64,000 bases of DNA from Owenia fusiformis. Lineage: Eukaryota > Annelida > Polychaeta > Sabellida > Oweniidae. The stretch is taken from contig CAIIXF020000369.1 of assembly GCA_903813345.2 (NCBI GenBank), positions 2,771 through 66,770 on the forward strand, read 5' to 3'. Shown here one piece after another: positions 28,767-43,100 of the stretch. The translations under genes were made by a program, and so were the position numbers. How positions within the stretch are numbered: position 1 is the stretch's first letter; each line of letters opens with the position of its first letter. The notes under the pieces were generated by a model. That model was not told where the DNA came from. It searched no databases and worked only from the letters and a program-made list of their open reading frames with translations.

Positions 28767-31163
28767 TCTCTCTTGTCACGTTTTCTCAGTAACTAGAAGA
28801 CTTGGAGTAAATCTACTTACATGGTCAGTTAGGGTATGTGACCTAGTTTCTGGGAAATTAGGTCAAATTTTTATCTAGGTCAAAGGTCAAAATCTAGGTC
28901 AAATTATCATTTTGTCAATTATCTTTGTCATTTTTCGATATTTTTTCAAAATTTTTTTTTCAACGTGTAGCCAAGATAAAGACGATTCGACTATGAGTAA
29001 TCAATTTTTTGATTACTTTTACCGATTTTGAGATATTGCGTCCGGAAAGTAGGTCAAACGAAAAAGTTCTCCAAATTCAACGTATGAGTTATGAAATAAG
29101 TGTAAAATTTCCTCAGGAATCCAAATCTGCAAACCAAATTTCGATCTGACTTCCGGTTCGGAAGCTATAGCGTTTTGAAATTGCTAAATTTGGTGCCCAT
29201 GTAAAGCCAATGGGAAAAAAGACTTTTTCGAAGTGTAAAATACAAGATATAGACTGAGCACAGCTTAACATAATGAATGCCTATAAAAGAAGGGGACCTC
29301 AAAAGCTACCTAGCTTCAAAATTTGGACACCAAAATGCCTAGGTCAAAATCTAGGTCAAATTTATAGTTTTTCCTTATTTTTGCGATTCTGGCACTACAC
29401 TTTTAGGATTTGCTTCAAAATTTTGTATACAGGTAGCAAAGAGTGTGCTAATAGTGAGAGCCTTTTGCCGTCAGAAAGTATTTTGACCCACTTTTGAGAT
29501 ATGGTGTCCGTAAAGTAGATCAAAATAAAAATTTCTCATAATTTAACTAATGAGTTATGAAGTAAGGGTAGAATTTTCTCAGGAATCCGAATCTGCAAAC
29601 CAAATTTCAATCCGACTTTTCGTTGGGAAGTTATGGCGTTTTGAAAGCTCAAAAATCGCTAATTTTGGTGCCCCATGTTATGTCAATGAGAAAAAAGATT
29701 TTTTTGAAGTGTAAAATACCAGATAAAGACTGAGTACAGCTTAAGATTCTGAAAGTCTATAAAAGAAGGGGACCTCGAAGGCTATCTAGCTTTAAAATTT
29801 GGACACCAAAATCCCTAGGTCAAAATCTAGGTCGAATACATAGTTTTTCCTTATTTTTGCGATTCTGGCACTACACTTTTAGGATTTGCTTCAAAATTTT
29901 GTATACAGGTAGCAAAGAGTGGGCTAATAGTGTTAGCCTTTTGCCGTCAGAGAGTATTTTGACCCACTTTTGAGATATGGTGTCCGAAAAGTAGGTCAAA
30001 ATAAAAAATTCTCAAAATTTTACATATGAGTTATGAATTAAGAGTAGAATTTTCTCAGGAATCCGAATCTGCAAACCAAATTTCGATCAAACTTCCGGTT
30101 CCAAAGTTATGGCGTGTCCGAAAAGTAGGTCAAAATAAAAATTCGCCAAATTTAACGTATGAGTTATGAATAAGGGGTAGAATTTTGTCAGGAATCCGAA
30201 TCTTTAAATCAAATTTCGATCCGACTTCCGGTTTGAAAGTTATGGCGTTTTGAAATTTCGAGAAAAATCGATCTGATGTTATCCTGATAGAAAGTCAAGG
30301 AAAAAAGATTTTTTTGAAGTGTAAAATACGAGATATAAATTGAGTACAGCTTAAGATAATGAATTCCTATAAAAGAAGGGGACCTCAAAAGCTACCTAGT
30401 TTCAATATTTGGACACCAAAATGCCTAGCTCAAAATCTAGGTCAAATTCATAGTTTTTCCTTATTTTTGCGATTCTGGCACTACACTTTTAGGATTTGCT
30501 TCAAAATTTTGTATACAGGTAGCAAAGAGTGTGCTAATAGTGTTAGCCTTTTGCCGTCAGGGAGTATTTTGACCCACTTTTGAGATATGGTGTCCGTAAA
30601 GTAGGTCAAAATAAAATGAGTTATGAATTAAGGGTAGAATTTTCTCAGGAATCCGAATCTGCAAACCAAATTTCAATCCGACTTTTCGTTGGGAAGTTAT
30701 GGCGTTTTGAAAGCTCAAAAATCGCTAATTTTGGTGCCCCATGTTATGTCAATGAGAAAAAAGATTTTTTTGAAGTGTATAATACCAGATAAAGACTGAG
30801 TACAGCTTAAGATTCTGAAAGTCTATAAAAGAAGGGGACCTCGAAGGCTATCTAGCTTTAAAATTTGGACACCAAAAAAAGAGTAGAATTTTCTCAGGAA
30901 TCCGAATCTGCAAACCAATTTTCGATCAAACTTCTGGTTAGATAGTTATAGCGGTTTGAAGTCTCGAAAAGTCGATATGATGATATCCCCATGTCATGCA
31001 TATGGAGTCGAAGATAACATTCTTAAGAGTTGTCTAAATGTCTATATTCTAGCTGACTCAGCTTATAGTGAATGACTCAGCTTACAAGTAATTGGATGAC
31101 TCAGCTTAAAACAAGTCTTAAATCTGGAGTCTTAAATTGAACTTGTTCAATTTACATGTCTAG
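28767..31163 (+). mobile_element. Helitron-like element copy 5 (subfamily A), left flank of the satellite
   Basis: Nearly identical to copy 2, exactly 7361 bp away at three compared points (for example 21406/28767, 21912/29273 and 22998/30359). It ends ACATGTCTAG at 31163, and the 714-bp satellite begins at the next base. The last 270 bp are almost identical to the end of copy 6. Confidence 0.62.
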
Positions 31164-34100
31164 TGATTTTTGCTTTTGTATGTGCAAAAGCAAAAATCTT
31201 TCTACACACACGTTCTCATCAACGAGAGAAATCTGGATAAATCTACTCATACACGTTGTTAGGGGGCTAGGCGTAGTTGCTCGGAAATTAGGTCAAATCC
31301 TTATCTGGGTCAAAGGTCGAAATCTAGGTCGAAATCTGCATTTCCGCTATTTCGGCCTCTCGAGCCTCCTTAAGAAGTCAGAATCGGAGGAAAACTAGCT
31401 GGTCGGAAAGACAGTTTTCCGAGCATTAAAAAAACAGTGAACCAAATTGAAATCCGACCATTAGTTATCGAGATATACGCGTTTGAAGTTCGCGTACGGG
31501 CCACCGTTGCCCTATATCTAGACGGCACGAATACACTTGGTATACGTATCTCTGCGAACAACAGACATTTGAAAGAAAATAGGCCCGAACGATGACTAGA
31601 GCATTTCTAAAACAACGATTCCCTTCCTCAAACTAACGATTGCGGAATGTAGAACGACACGTACGCTGCTCGAATCTACGTCGAAAGCTCTATATAGACG
31701 TCTGGAAGGCCTATTTTTTGAAGGACTATTTTTTGACCTCGACGGATCCGCGAAGCACGAGCCAGACATTCTCCCCAACTACCTCCCTAGATTCCCTGTC
31801 CTTTAATCGACCATTATAGGCCCTCAAAACGTCCATAGAGCCATTACCCACGAAACGCGTATGGCCAAATCCTATTATGATTTTTGCTTTTGTATGTGCA
31901 AAAGCAAAAATCTTTCTACACACACGTTCTCATCAACGAGAGAAATCTGGATAAATCTACTCATACACGTTGTTAGGGGGCTAGGCGTAGTTGCTCGGAA
32001 ATTAGGTCAAATCCTTATCTGGGTCAAAGGTCGAAATCTAGGTCGAAATCTGCATTTCCGCTATTTCGGCCTCTCGAGCCTCCTTAAGAAGTCAGAATCG
32101 GAGGAAAACTAGCTGGTCGGAAAGACAGTTTTCCGAGCATTAAAAAAACAGTGAACCAAATTGAAATCCGACCATTAGTTATCGAGATATACGCGTTTGA
32201 AGTTCGCGTACGGGCCACCGTTGCCCTATATCTAGACGGCACGAATACACTTGGTATACGTATCTCTGCGAACAACAGACATTTGAAAGAAAATAGGCCC
32301 GAACGATGACTAGAGCATTTCTAAAACAACGATTCCCTTCCTCAAACTAACGATTGCGGAATGTAGAACGACACGTACGCTGCTCGAATCTACGTCGAAA
32401 GCTCTATATAGACGTCTGGAAGGCCTATTTTTTGAAGGACTATTTTTTGACCTCGACGGATCCGCGAAGCACGAGCCAGACATTCTCCCCAACTACCTCC
32501 CTAGATTCCCTGTCCTTTAATCGACCATTATAGGCCCTCAAAACGTCCATAGAGCCATTACCCACGAAACGCGTATGGCCAAATCCTATTATGATTTTTG
32601 CTTTTGTATGTGCAAAAGCAAAAATCTTTCTACACACACGTTCTCATCAACGAGAGAAATCTGGATAAATCTACTCATACACGTTGTTAGGGGGCTAGGC
32701 GTAGTTGCTCGGAAATTAGGTCAAATCCTTATCTGGGTCAAAGGTCGAAATCTAGGTCGAAATCTGCATTTCCGCTATTTCGGCCTCTCGAGCCTCCTTA
32801 AGAAGTCAGAATCGGAGGAAAACTAGCTGGTCGGAAAGACAGTTTTCCGAGCATTAAAAAAACAGTGAACCAAATTGAAATCCGACCATTAGTTATCGAG
32901 ATATACGCGTTTGAAGTTCGCGTACGGGCCACCGTTGCCCTATATCTAGACGGCACGAATACACTTGGTATACGTATCTCTGCGAACAACAGACATTTGA
33001 AAGAAAATAGGCCCGAACGATGACTAGAGCATTTCTAAAACAACGATTCCCTTCCTCAAACTAACGATTGCGGAATGTAGAACGACACGTACGCTGCTCG
33101 AATCTACGTCGAAAGCTCTATATAGACGTCTGGAAGGCCTATTTTTTGAAGGACTATTTTTTGACCTCGACGGATCCGCGAAGCACGAGCCAGACATTCT
33201 CCCCAACTACCTCCCTAGATTCCCTGTCCTTTAATCGACCATTATAGGCCCTCAAAACGTCCATAGAGCCATTACCCACGAAACGCGTATGGCCAAATCC
33301 TATTATGATTTTTGCTTTTGTATGTGCAAAAGCAAAAATCTTTCTACACACACGTTCTCATCAACGAGAGAAATCTGGATAAATCTACTCATACACGTTG
33401 TTAGGGGGCTAGGCGTAGTTGCTCGGAAATTAGGTCAAATCCTTATCTGGGTCAAAGGTCGAAATCTAGGTCGAAATCTGCATTTCCGCTATTTCGGCCT
33501 CTCGAGCCTCCTTAAGAAGTCAGAATCGGAGGAAAACTAGCTGGTCGGAAAGACAGTTTTCCGAGCATTAAAAAAACAGTGAACCAAATTGAAATCCGAC
33601 CATTAGTTATCGAGATATACGCGTTTGAAGTTCGCGTACGGGCCACCGTTGCCGTATATCTAGACGGCACGAATACACTTGGTATACGTATCTCTGCGAA
33701 CAACAGACATTTGAAAGAAAATAGGCCCGAACGATGACTAGAGCATTTCTAAAACAACGATTCCCTTCCTCAAACTAACGATTGCGGAATGTAGAACGAC
33801 ACGTACGCTGCTCGAATCTACGTCGAAAGCTCTATATAGACGTCTGGAAGGCCTATTTTTTGAAGGACTATTTTTTGACCTCGACGGATCCGCGAAGCAC
33901 GAGCCAGACATTCTCCCCAACTACCTCCCTAGATTCCCTGTCCTTTAATCGACCATTATAGGCCCTCAAAACGTCCATAGAGCCATTACCCACGAAACGC
34001 GTATGGCCAAATCCTATTATGATTTTTGCTTTTGTATGTGCAAAAGCAAAAATCTTTCTACACACACGTTCTCATCAACGAGAGAAATCTGGATAAATCT

Positions 34101-37100
34101 ACTCATACACGTTGTTAGGGGGCTAGGCGTAGTTGCTCGGAAATTAGGTCAAATCCTTATCTGGGTCAAAGGTCGAAATCTAGGTCGAAATCTGCATTTC
34201 CGCTATTTCGGCCTCTCGAGCCTCCTTAAGAAGTCAGAATCGGAGGAAAACTAGCTGGTCGGAAAGACAGTTTTCCGAGCATTAAAAAAACAGTGAACCA
34301 AATTGAAATCCGACCATTAGTTATCGAGATATACGCGTTTGAAGTTCGCGTACGGGCCACCGTTGCCCTATATCTAGACGGCACGAATACACTTGGTATA
34401 CGTATCTCTGCGAACAACAGACATTTGAAAGAAAATAGGCCCGAACGATGACTAGAGCATTTCTAAAACAACGATTCCCTTCCTCAAACTAACGATTGCG
34501 GAATGTAGAACGACACGTACGCTGCTCGAATCTACGTCGAAAGCTCTATATAGACGTCTGGAAGGCCTATTTTTTGAAGGACTATTTTTTGACCTCGACG
34601 GATCCGCGAAGCACGAGCCAGACATTCTCCCCAACTACCTCCCTAGATTCCCTGTCCTTTAATCGACCATTATAGGCCCTCAAAACGTCCATAGAGCCAT
34701 TACCCACGAAACGCGTATGGCCAAATCCTATTATGATTTTTGCTTTTGTATGTGCAAAAGCAAAAATCTTTCTACACACACGTTCTCATCAACGAGAGAA
34801 ATCTGGATAAATCTACTCATACACGTTGTTAGGGGGCTAGGCGTAGTTGCTCGGAAATTAGGTCAAATCCTTATCTGGGTCAAAGGTCGAAATCTAGGTC
34901 GAAATCTGCATTTCCGCTATTTCGGCCTCTCGAGCCTCCTTAAGAAGTCAGAATCGGAGGAAAACTAGCTGGTCGGAAAGACAGTTTTCCGAGCATTAAA
35001 AAAACAGTGAACCAAATTGAAATCCGACCATTAGTTATCGAGATATACGCGTTTGAAGTTCGCGTACGGGCCACCGTTGCCCTATATCTAGACGGCACGA
35101 ATACACTTGGTATACGTATCTCTGCGAACAACAGACATTTGAAAGAAAATAGGCCCGAACGATGACTAGAGCATTTCTAAAACAACGATTCCCTTCCTCA
35201 AACTAACGATTGCGGAATGTAGAACGACACGTACGCTGCTCGAATCTACGTCGAAAGCTCTATATAGACGTCTGGAAGGCCTATTTTTTGAAGGACTATT
35301 TTTTGACCTCGACGGATCCGCGAAGCACGAGCCAGACATTCTCCCCAACTACCTCCCTAGATTCCCTGTCCTTTAATCGACCATTATAGGCCCTCAAAAC
35401 GTCCATAGAGCCATTACCCACGAAACGCGTATGGCCAAATCCTATTATGATTTTTGCTTTTGTATGTGCAAAAGCAAAAATCTTTCTACACACACGTTCT
35501 CATCAACGAGAGAAATCTGGATAAATCTACTCATACACGTTGTTAGGGGGCTAGGCGTAGTTGCTCGGAAATTAGGTCAAATCCTTATCTGGGTCAAAGG
35601 TCGAAATCTAGGTCGAAATCTGCATTTCCGCTATTTCGGCCTCTCGAGCCTCCTTAAGAAGTCAGAATCGGAGGAAAACTAGCTGGTCGGAAAGACAGTT
35701 TTCCGAGCATTAAAAAAACAGTGAACCAAATTGAAATCCGACCATTAGTTATCGAGATATACGCGTTTGAAGTTCGCGTACGGGCCACCGTTGCCCTATA
35801 TCTAGACGGCACGAATACACTTGGTATACGTATCTCTGCGAACAACAGACATTTGAAAGAAAATAGGCCCGAACGATGACTAGAGCATTTCTAAAACAAC
35901 GATTCCCTTCCTCAAACTAACGATTGCGGAATGTAGAACGACACGTACGCTGCTCGAATCTACGTCGAAAGCTCTATATAGACGTCTGGAAGGCCTATTT
36001 TTTGAAGGACTATTTTTTGACCTCGACGGATCCGCGAAGCACGAGCCAGACATTCTCCCCAACTACCTCCCTAGATTCCCTGTCCTTTAATCGACCATTA
36101 TAGGCCCTCAAAACGTCCATAGAGCCATTACCCACGAAACGCGTATGGCCAAATCCTATTATGATTTTTGCTTTTGTATGTGCAAAAGCAAAAATCTTTC
36201 TACACACACGTTCTCATCAACGAGAGAAATCTGGATAAATCTACTCATACACGTTGTTAGGGGGCTAGGCGTAGTTGCTCGGAAATTAGGTCAAATCCTT
36301 ATCTGGGTCAAAGGTCGAAATCTAGGTCGAAATCTGCATTTCCGCTATTTCGGCCTCTCGAGCCTCCTTAAGAAGTCAGAATCGGAGGAAAACTAGCTGG
36401 TCGGAAAGACAGTTTTCCGAGCATTAAAAAAACAGTGAACCAAATTGAAATCCGACCATTAGTTATCGAGATATACGCGTTTGAAGTTCGCGTACGGGCC
36501 ACCGTTGCCGTATATCTAGACGGCACGAATACACTTGGTATACGTATCTCTGCGAACAACAGACATTTGAAAGAAAATAGGCCCGAACGATGACTAGAGC
36601 ATTTCTAAAACAACGATTCCCTTCCTCAAACTAACGATTGCGGAATGTAGAACGACACGTACGCTGCTCGAATCTACGTCGAAAGCTCTATATAGACGTC
36701 TGGAAGGCCTATTTTTTGAAGGACTATTTTTTGACCTCGACGGATCCGCGAAGCACGAGCCAGACATTCTCCCCAACTACCTCCCTAGATTCCCTGTCCT
36801 TTAATCGACCATTATAGGCCCTCAAAACGTCCATAGAGCCATTACCCACGAAACGCGTATGGCCAAATCCTATTATGATTTTTGCTTTTGTATGTGCAAA
36901 AGCAAAAATCTTTCTACACACACGTTCTCATCAACGAGAGAAATCTGGATAAATCTACTCATACACGTTGTTAGGGGGCTAGGCGTAGTTGCTCGGAAAT
37001 TAGGTCAAATCCTTATCTGGGTCAAAGGTCGAAATCTAGGTCGAAATCTGCATTTCCGCTATTTCGGCCTCTCGAGCCTCCTTAAGAAGTCAGAATCGGA

Positions 37101-40100
37101 GGAAAACTAGCTGGTCGGAAAGACAGTTTTCCGAGCATTAAAAAAACAGTGAACCAAATTGAAATCCGACCATTAGTTATCGAGATATACGCGTTTGAAG
37201 TTCGCGTACGGGCCACCGTTGCCGTATATCTAGACGGCACGAATACACTTGGTATACGTATCTCTGCGAACAACAGACATTTGAAAGAAAATAGGCCCGA
37301 ACGATGACTAGAGCATTTCTAAAACAACGATTCCCTTCCTCAAACTAACGATTGCGGAATGTAGAACGACACGTACGCTGCTCGAATCTACGTCGAAAGC
37401 TCTATATAGACGTCTGGAAGGCCTATTTTTTGAAGGACTATTTTTTGACCTCGACGGATCCGCGAAGCACGAGCCAGACATTCTCCCCAACTACCTCCCT
37501 AGATTCCCTGTCCTTTAATCGACCATTATAGGCCCTCAAAACGTCCATAGAGCCATTACCCACGAAACGCGTATGGCCAAATCCTATTATGATTTTTGCT
37601 TTTGTATGTGCAAAAGCAAAAATCTTTCTACACACACGTTCTCATCAACGAGAGAAATCTGGATAAATCTACTCATACACGTTGTTAGGGGGCTAGGCGT
37701 AGTTGCTCGGAAATTAGGTCAAATCCTTATCTGGGTCAAAGGTCGAAATCTAGGTCGAAATCTGCATTTCCGCTATTTCGGCCTCTCGAGCCTCCTTAAG
37801 AAGTCAGAATCGGAGGAAAACTAGCTGGTCGGAAAGACAGTTTTCCGAGCATTAAAAAAACAGTGAACCAAATTGAAATCCGACCATTAGTTATCGAGAT
37901 ATACGCGTTTGAAGTTCGCGTACGGGCCACCGTTGCCCTATATCTAGACGGCACGAATACACTTGGTATACGTATCTCTGCGAACAACAGACATTTGAAA
38001 GAAAATAGGCCCGAACGATGACTAGAGCATTTCTAAAACAACGATTCCCTTCCTCAAACTAACGATTGCGGAATGTAGAACGACACGTACGCTGCTCGAA
38101 TCTACGTCGAAAGCTCTATATAGACGTCTGGAAGGCCTATTTTTTGAAGGACTATTTTTTGACCTCGACGGATCCGCGAAGCACGAGCCAGACATTCTCC
38201 CCAACTACCTCCCTAGATTCCCTGTCCTTTAATCGACCATTATAGGCCCTCAAAACGTCCATAGAGCCATTACCCACGAAACGCGTATGGCCAAATCCTA
38301 TTATGATTTTTGCTTTTGTATGTGCAAAAGCAAAAATCTTTCTACACACACGTTCTCATCAACGAGAGAAATCTGGATAAATCTACTCATACACGTTGTT
38401 AGGGGGCTAGGCGTAGTTGCTCGGAAATTAGGTCAAATCCTTATCTGGGTCAAAGGTCGAAATCTAGGTCGAAATCTGCATTTCCGCTATTTCGGCCTCT
38501 CGAGCCTCCTTAAGAAGTCAGAATCGGAGGAAAACTAGCTGGTCGGAAAGACAGTTTTCCGAGCATTAAAAAAACAGTGAACCAAATTGAAATCCGACCA
38601 TTAGTTATCGAGATATACGCGTTTGAAGTTCGCGTACGGGCCACCGTTGCCCTATATCTAGACGGCACGAATACACTTGGTATACGTATCTCTGCGAACA
38701 ACAGACATTTGAAAGAAAATAGGCCCGAACGATGACTAGAGCATTTCTAAAACAACGATTCCCTTCCTCAAACTAACGATTGCGGAATGTAGAACGACAC
38801 GTACGCTGCTCGAATCTACGTCGAAAGCTCTATATAGACGTCTGGAAGGCCTATTTTTTGAAGGACTATTTTTTGACCTCGACGGATCCGCGAAGCACGA
38901 GCCAGACATTCTCCCCAACTACCTCCCTAGATTCCCTGTCCTTTAATCGACCATTATAGGCCCTCAAAACGTCCATAGAGCCATTACCCACGAAACGCGT
39001 ATGGCCAAATCCTATTATGATTTTTGCTTTTGTATGTGCAAAAGCAAAAATCTTTCTACACACACGTTCTCATCAACGAGAGAAATCTGGATAAATCTAC
39101 TCATACACGTTGTTAGGGGGCTAGGCGTAGTTGCTCGGAAATTAGGTCAAATCCTTATCTGGGTCAAAGGTCGAAATCTAGGTCGAAATCTGCATTTCCG
39201 CTATTTCGGCCTCTCGAGCCTCCTTAAGAAGTCAGAATCGGAGGAAAACTAGCTGGTCGGAAAGACAGTTTTCCGAGCATTAAAAAAACAGTGAACCAAA
39301 TTGAAATCCGACCATTAGTTATCGAGATATACGCGTTTGAAGTTCGCGTACGGGCCACCGTTGCCCTATATCTAGACGGCACGAATACACTTGGTATACG
39401 TATCTCTGCGAACAACAGACATTTGAAAGAAAATAGGCCCGAACGATGACTAGAGCATTTCTAAAACAACGATTCCCTTCCTCAAACTAACGATTGCGGA
39501 ATGTAGAACGACACGTACGCTGCTCGAATCTACGTCGAAAGCTCTATATAGACGTCTGGAAGGCCTATTTTTTGAAGGACTATTTTTTGACCTCGACGGA
39601 TCCGCGAAGCACGAGCCAGACATTCTCCCCAACTACCTCCCTAGATTCCCTGTCCTTTAATCGACCATTATAGGCCCTCAAAACGTCCATAGAGCCATTA
39701 CCCACGAAACGCGTATGGCCAAATCCTATTATGATTTTTGCTTTTGTATGTGCAAAAGCAAAAATCTTTCTACACACACGTTCTCATCAACGAGAGAAAT
39801 CTGGATAAATCTACTCATACACGTTGTTAGGGGGCTAGGCGTAGTTGCTCGGAAATTAGGTCAAATCCTTATCTGGGTCAAAGGTCGAAATCTAGGTCGA
39901 AATCTGCATTTCCGCTATTTCGGCCTCTCGAGCCTCCTTAAGAAGTCAGAATCGGAGGAAAACTAGCTGGTCGGAAAGACAGTTTTCCGAGCATTAAAAA
40001 AACAGTGAACCAAATTGAAATCCGACCATTAGTTATCGAGATATACGCGTTTGAAGTTCGCGTACGGGCCACCGTTGCCGTATATCTAGACGGCACGAAT

Positions 40101-43100
40101 ACACTTGGTATACGTATCTCTGCGAACAACAGACATTTGAAAGAAAATAGGCCCGAACGATGACTAGAGCATTTCTAAAACAACGATTCCCTTCCTCAAA
40201 CTAACGATTGCGGAATGTAGAACGACACGTACGCTGCTCGAATCTACGTCGAAAGCTCTATATAGACGTCTGGAAGGCCTATTTTTTGAAGGACTATTTT
40301 TTGACCTCGACGGATCCGCGAAGCACGAGCCAGACATTCTCCCCAACTACCTCCCTAGATTCCCTGTCCTTTAATCGACCATTATAGGCCCTCAAAACGT
40401 CCATAGAGCCATTACCCACGAAACGCGTATGGCCAAATCCTATTATGATTTTTGCTTTTGTATGTGCAAAAGCAAAAATCTTTCTACACACACGTTCTCA
40501 TCAACGAGAGAAATCTGGATAAATCTACTCATACACGTTGTTAGGGGGCTAGGCGTAGTTGCTCGGAAATTAGGTCAAATCCTTATCTGGGTCAAAGGTC
40601 GAAATCTAGGTCGAAATCTGCATTTCCGCTATTTCGGCCTCTCGAGCCTCCTTAAGAAGTCAGAATCGGAGGAAAACTAGCTGGTCGGAAAGACAGTTTT
40701 CCGAGCATTAAAAAAACAGTGAACCAAATTGAAATCCGACCATTAGTTATCGAGATATACGCGTTTGAAGTTCGCGTACGGGCCACCGTTGCCGTATATC
40801 TAGACGGCACGAATACACTTGGTATACGTATCTCTGCGAACAACAGACATTTGAAAGAAAATAGGCCCGAACGATGACTAGAGCATTTCTAAAACAACGA
40901 TTCCCTTCCTCAAACTAACGATTGCGGAATGTAGAACGACACGTACGCTGCTCGAATCTACGTCGAAAGCTCTATATAGACGTCTGGAAGGCCTATTTTT
41001 TGAAGGACTATTTTTTGACCTCGACGGATCCGCGAAGCACGAGCCAGACATTCTCCCCAACTACCTCCCTAGATTCCCTGTCCTTTAATCGACCATTATA
41101 GGCCCTCAAAACGTCCATAGAGCCATTACCCACGAAACGCGTATGGCCAAATCCTATTATGATTTTTGCTTTTGTATGTGCAAAAGCAAAAATCTTTCTA
41201 CACACACGTTCTCATCAACGAGAGAAATCTGGATAAATCTACTCATACACGTTGTTAGGGGGCTAGGCGTAGTTGCTCGGAAATTAGGTCAAATCCTTAT
41301 CTGGGTCAAAGGTCGAAATCTAGGTCGAAATCTGCATTTCCGCTATTTCGGCCTCTCGAGCCTCCTTAAGAAGTCAGAATCGGAGGAAAACTAGCTGGTC
41401 GGAAAGACAGTTTTCCGAGCATTAAAAAAACAGTGAACCAAATTGAAATCCGACCATTAGTTATCGAGATATACGCGTTTGAAGTTCGCGTACGGGCCAC
41501 CGTTGCCGTATATCTAGACGGCACGAATACACTTGGTATACGTATCTCTGCGAACAACAGACATTTGAAAGAAAATAGGCCCGAACGATGACTAGAGCAT
41601 TTCTAAAACAACGATTCCCTTCCTCAAACTAACGATTGCGGAATGTAGAACGACACGTACGCTGCTCGAATCTACGTCGAAAGCTCTATATAGACGTCTG
41701 GAAGGCCTATTTTTTGAAGGACTATTTTTTGACCTCGACGGATCCGCGAAGCACGAGCCAGACATTCTCCCCAACTACCTCCCTAGATTCCCTGTCCTTT
41801 AATCGACCATTATAGGCCCTCAAAACGTCCATAGAGCCATTACCCACGAAACGCGTATGGCCAAATCCTATTATGATTTTTGCTTTTGTATGTGCAAAAG
41901 CAAAAATCTTTCTACACACACGTTCTCATCAACGAGAGAAATCTGGATAAATCTACTCATACACGTTGTTAGGGGGCTAGGCGTAGTTGCTCGGAAATTA
42001 GGTCAAATCCTTATCTGGGTCAAAGGTCGAAATCTAGGTCGAAATCTGCATTTCCGCTATTTCGGCCTCTCGAGCCTCCTTAAGAAGTCAGAATCGGAGG
42101 AAAACTAGCTGGTCGGAAAGACAGTTTTCCGAGCATTAAAAAAACAGTGAACCAAATTGAAATCCGACCATTAGTTATCGAGATATACGCGTTTGAAGTT
42201 CGCGTACGGGCCACCGTTGCCCTATATCTAGACGGCACGAATACACTTGGTATACGTATCTCTGCGAACAACAGACATTTGAAAGAAAATAGGCCCGAAC
42301 GATGACTAGAGCATTTCTAAAACAACGATTCCCTTCCTCAAACTAACGATTGCGGAATGTAGAACGACACGTACGCTGCTCGAATCTACGTCGAAAGCTC
42401 TATATAGACGTCTGGAAGGCCTATTTTTTGAAGGACTATTTTTTGACCTCGACGGATCCGCGAAGCACGAGCCAGACATTCTCCCCAACTACCTCCCTAG
42501 ATTCCCTGTCCTTTAATCGACCATTATAGGCCCTCAAAACGTCCATAGAGCCATTACCCACGAAACGCGTATGGCCAAATCCTATTATGATTTTTGCTTT
42601 TGTATGTGCAAAAGCAAAAATCTTTCTACACACACGTTCTCATCAACGAGAGAAATCTGGATAAATCTACTCATACACGTTGTTAGGGGGCTAGGCGTAG
42701 TTGCTCGGAAATTAGGTCAAATCCTTATCTGGGTCAAAGGTCGAAATCTAGGTCGAAATCTGCATTTCCGCTATTTCGGCCTCTCGAGCCTCCTTAAGAA
42801 GTCAGAATCGGAGGAAAACTAGCTGGTCGGAAAGACAGTTTTCCGAGCATTAAAAAAACAGTGAACCAAATTGAAATCCGACCATTAGTTATCGAGATAT
42901 ACGCGTTTGAAGTTCGCGTACGGGCCACCGTTGCCGTATATCTAGACGGCACGAATACACTTGGTATACGTATCTCTGCGAACAACAGACATTTGAAAGA
43001 AAATAGGCCCGAACGATGACTAGAGCATTTCTAAAACAACGATTCCCTTCCTCAAACTAACGATTGCGGAATGTAGAACGACACGTACGCTGCTCGAATC

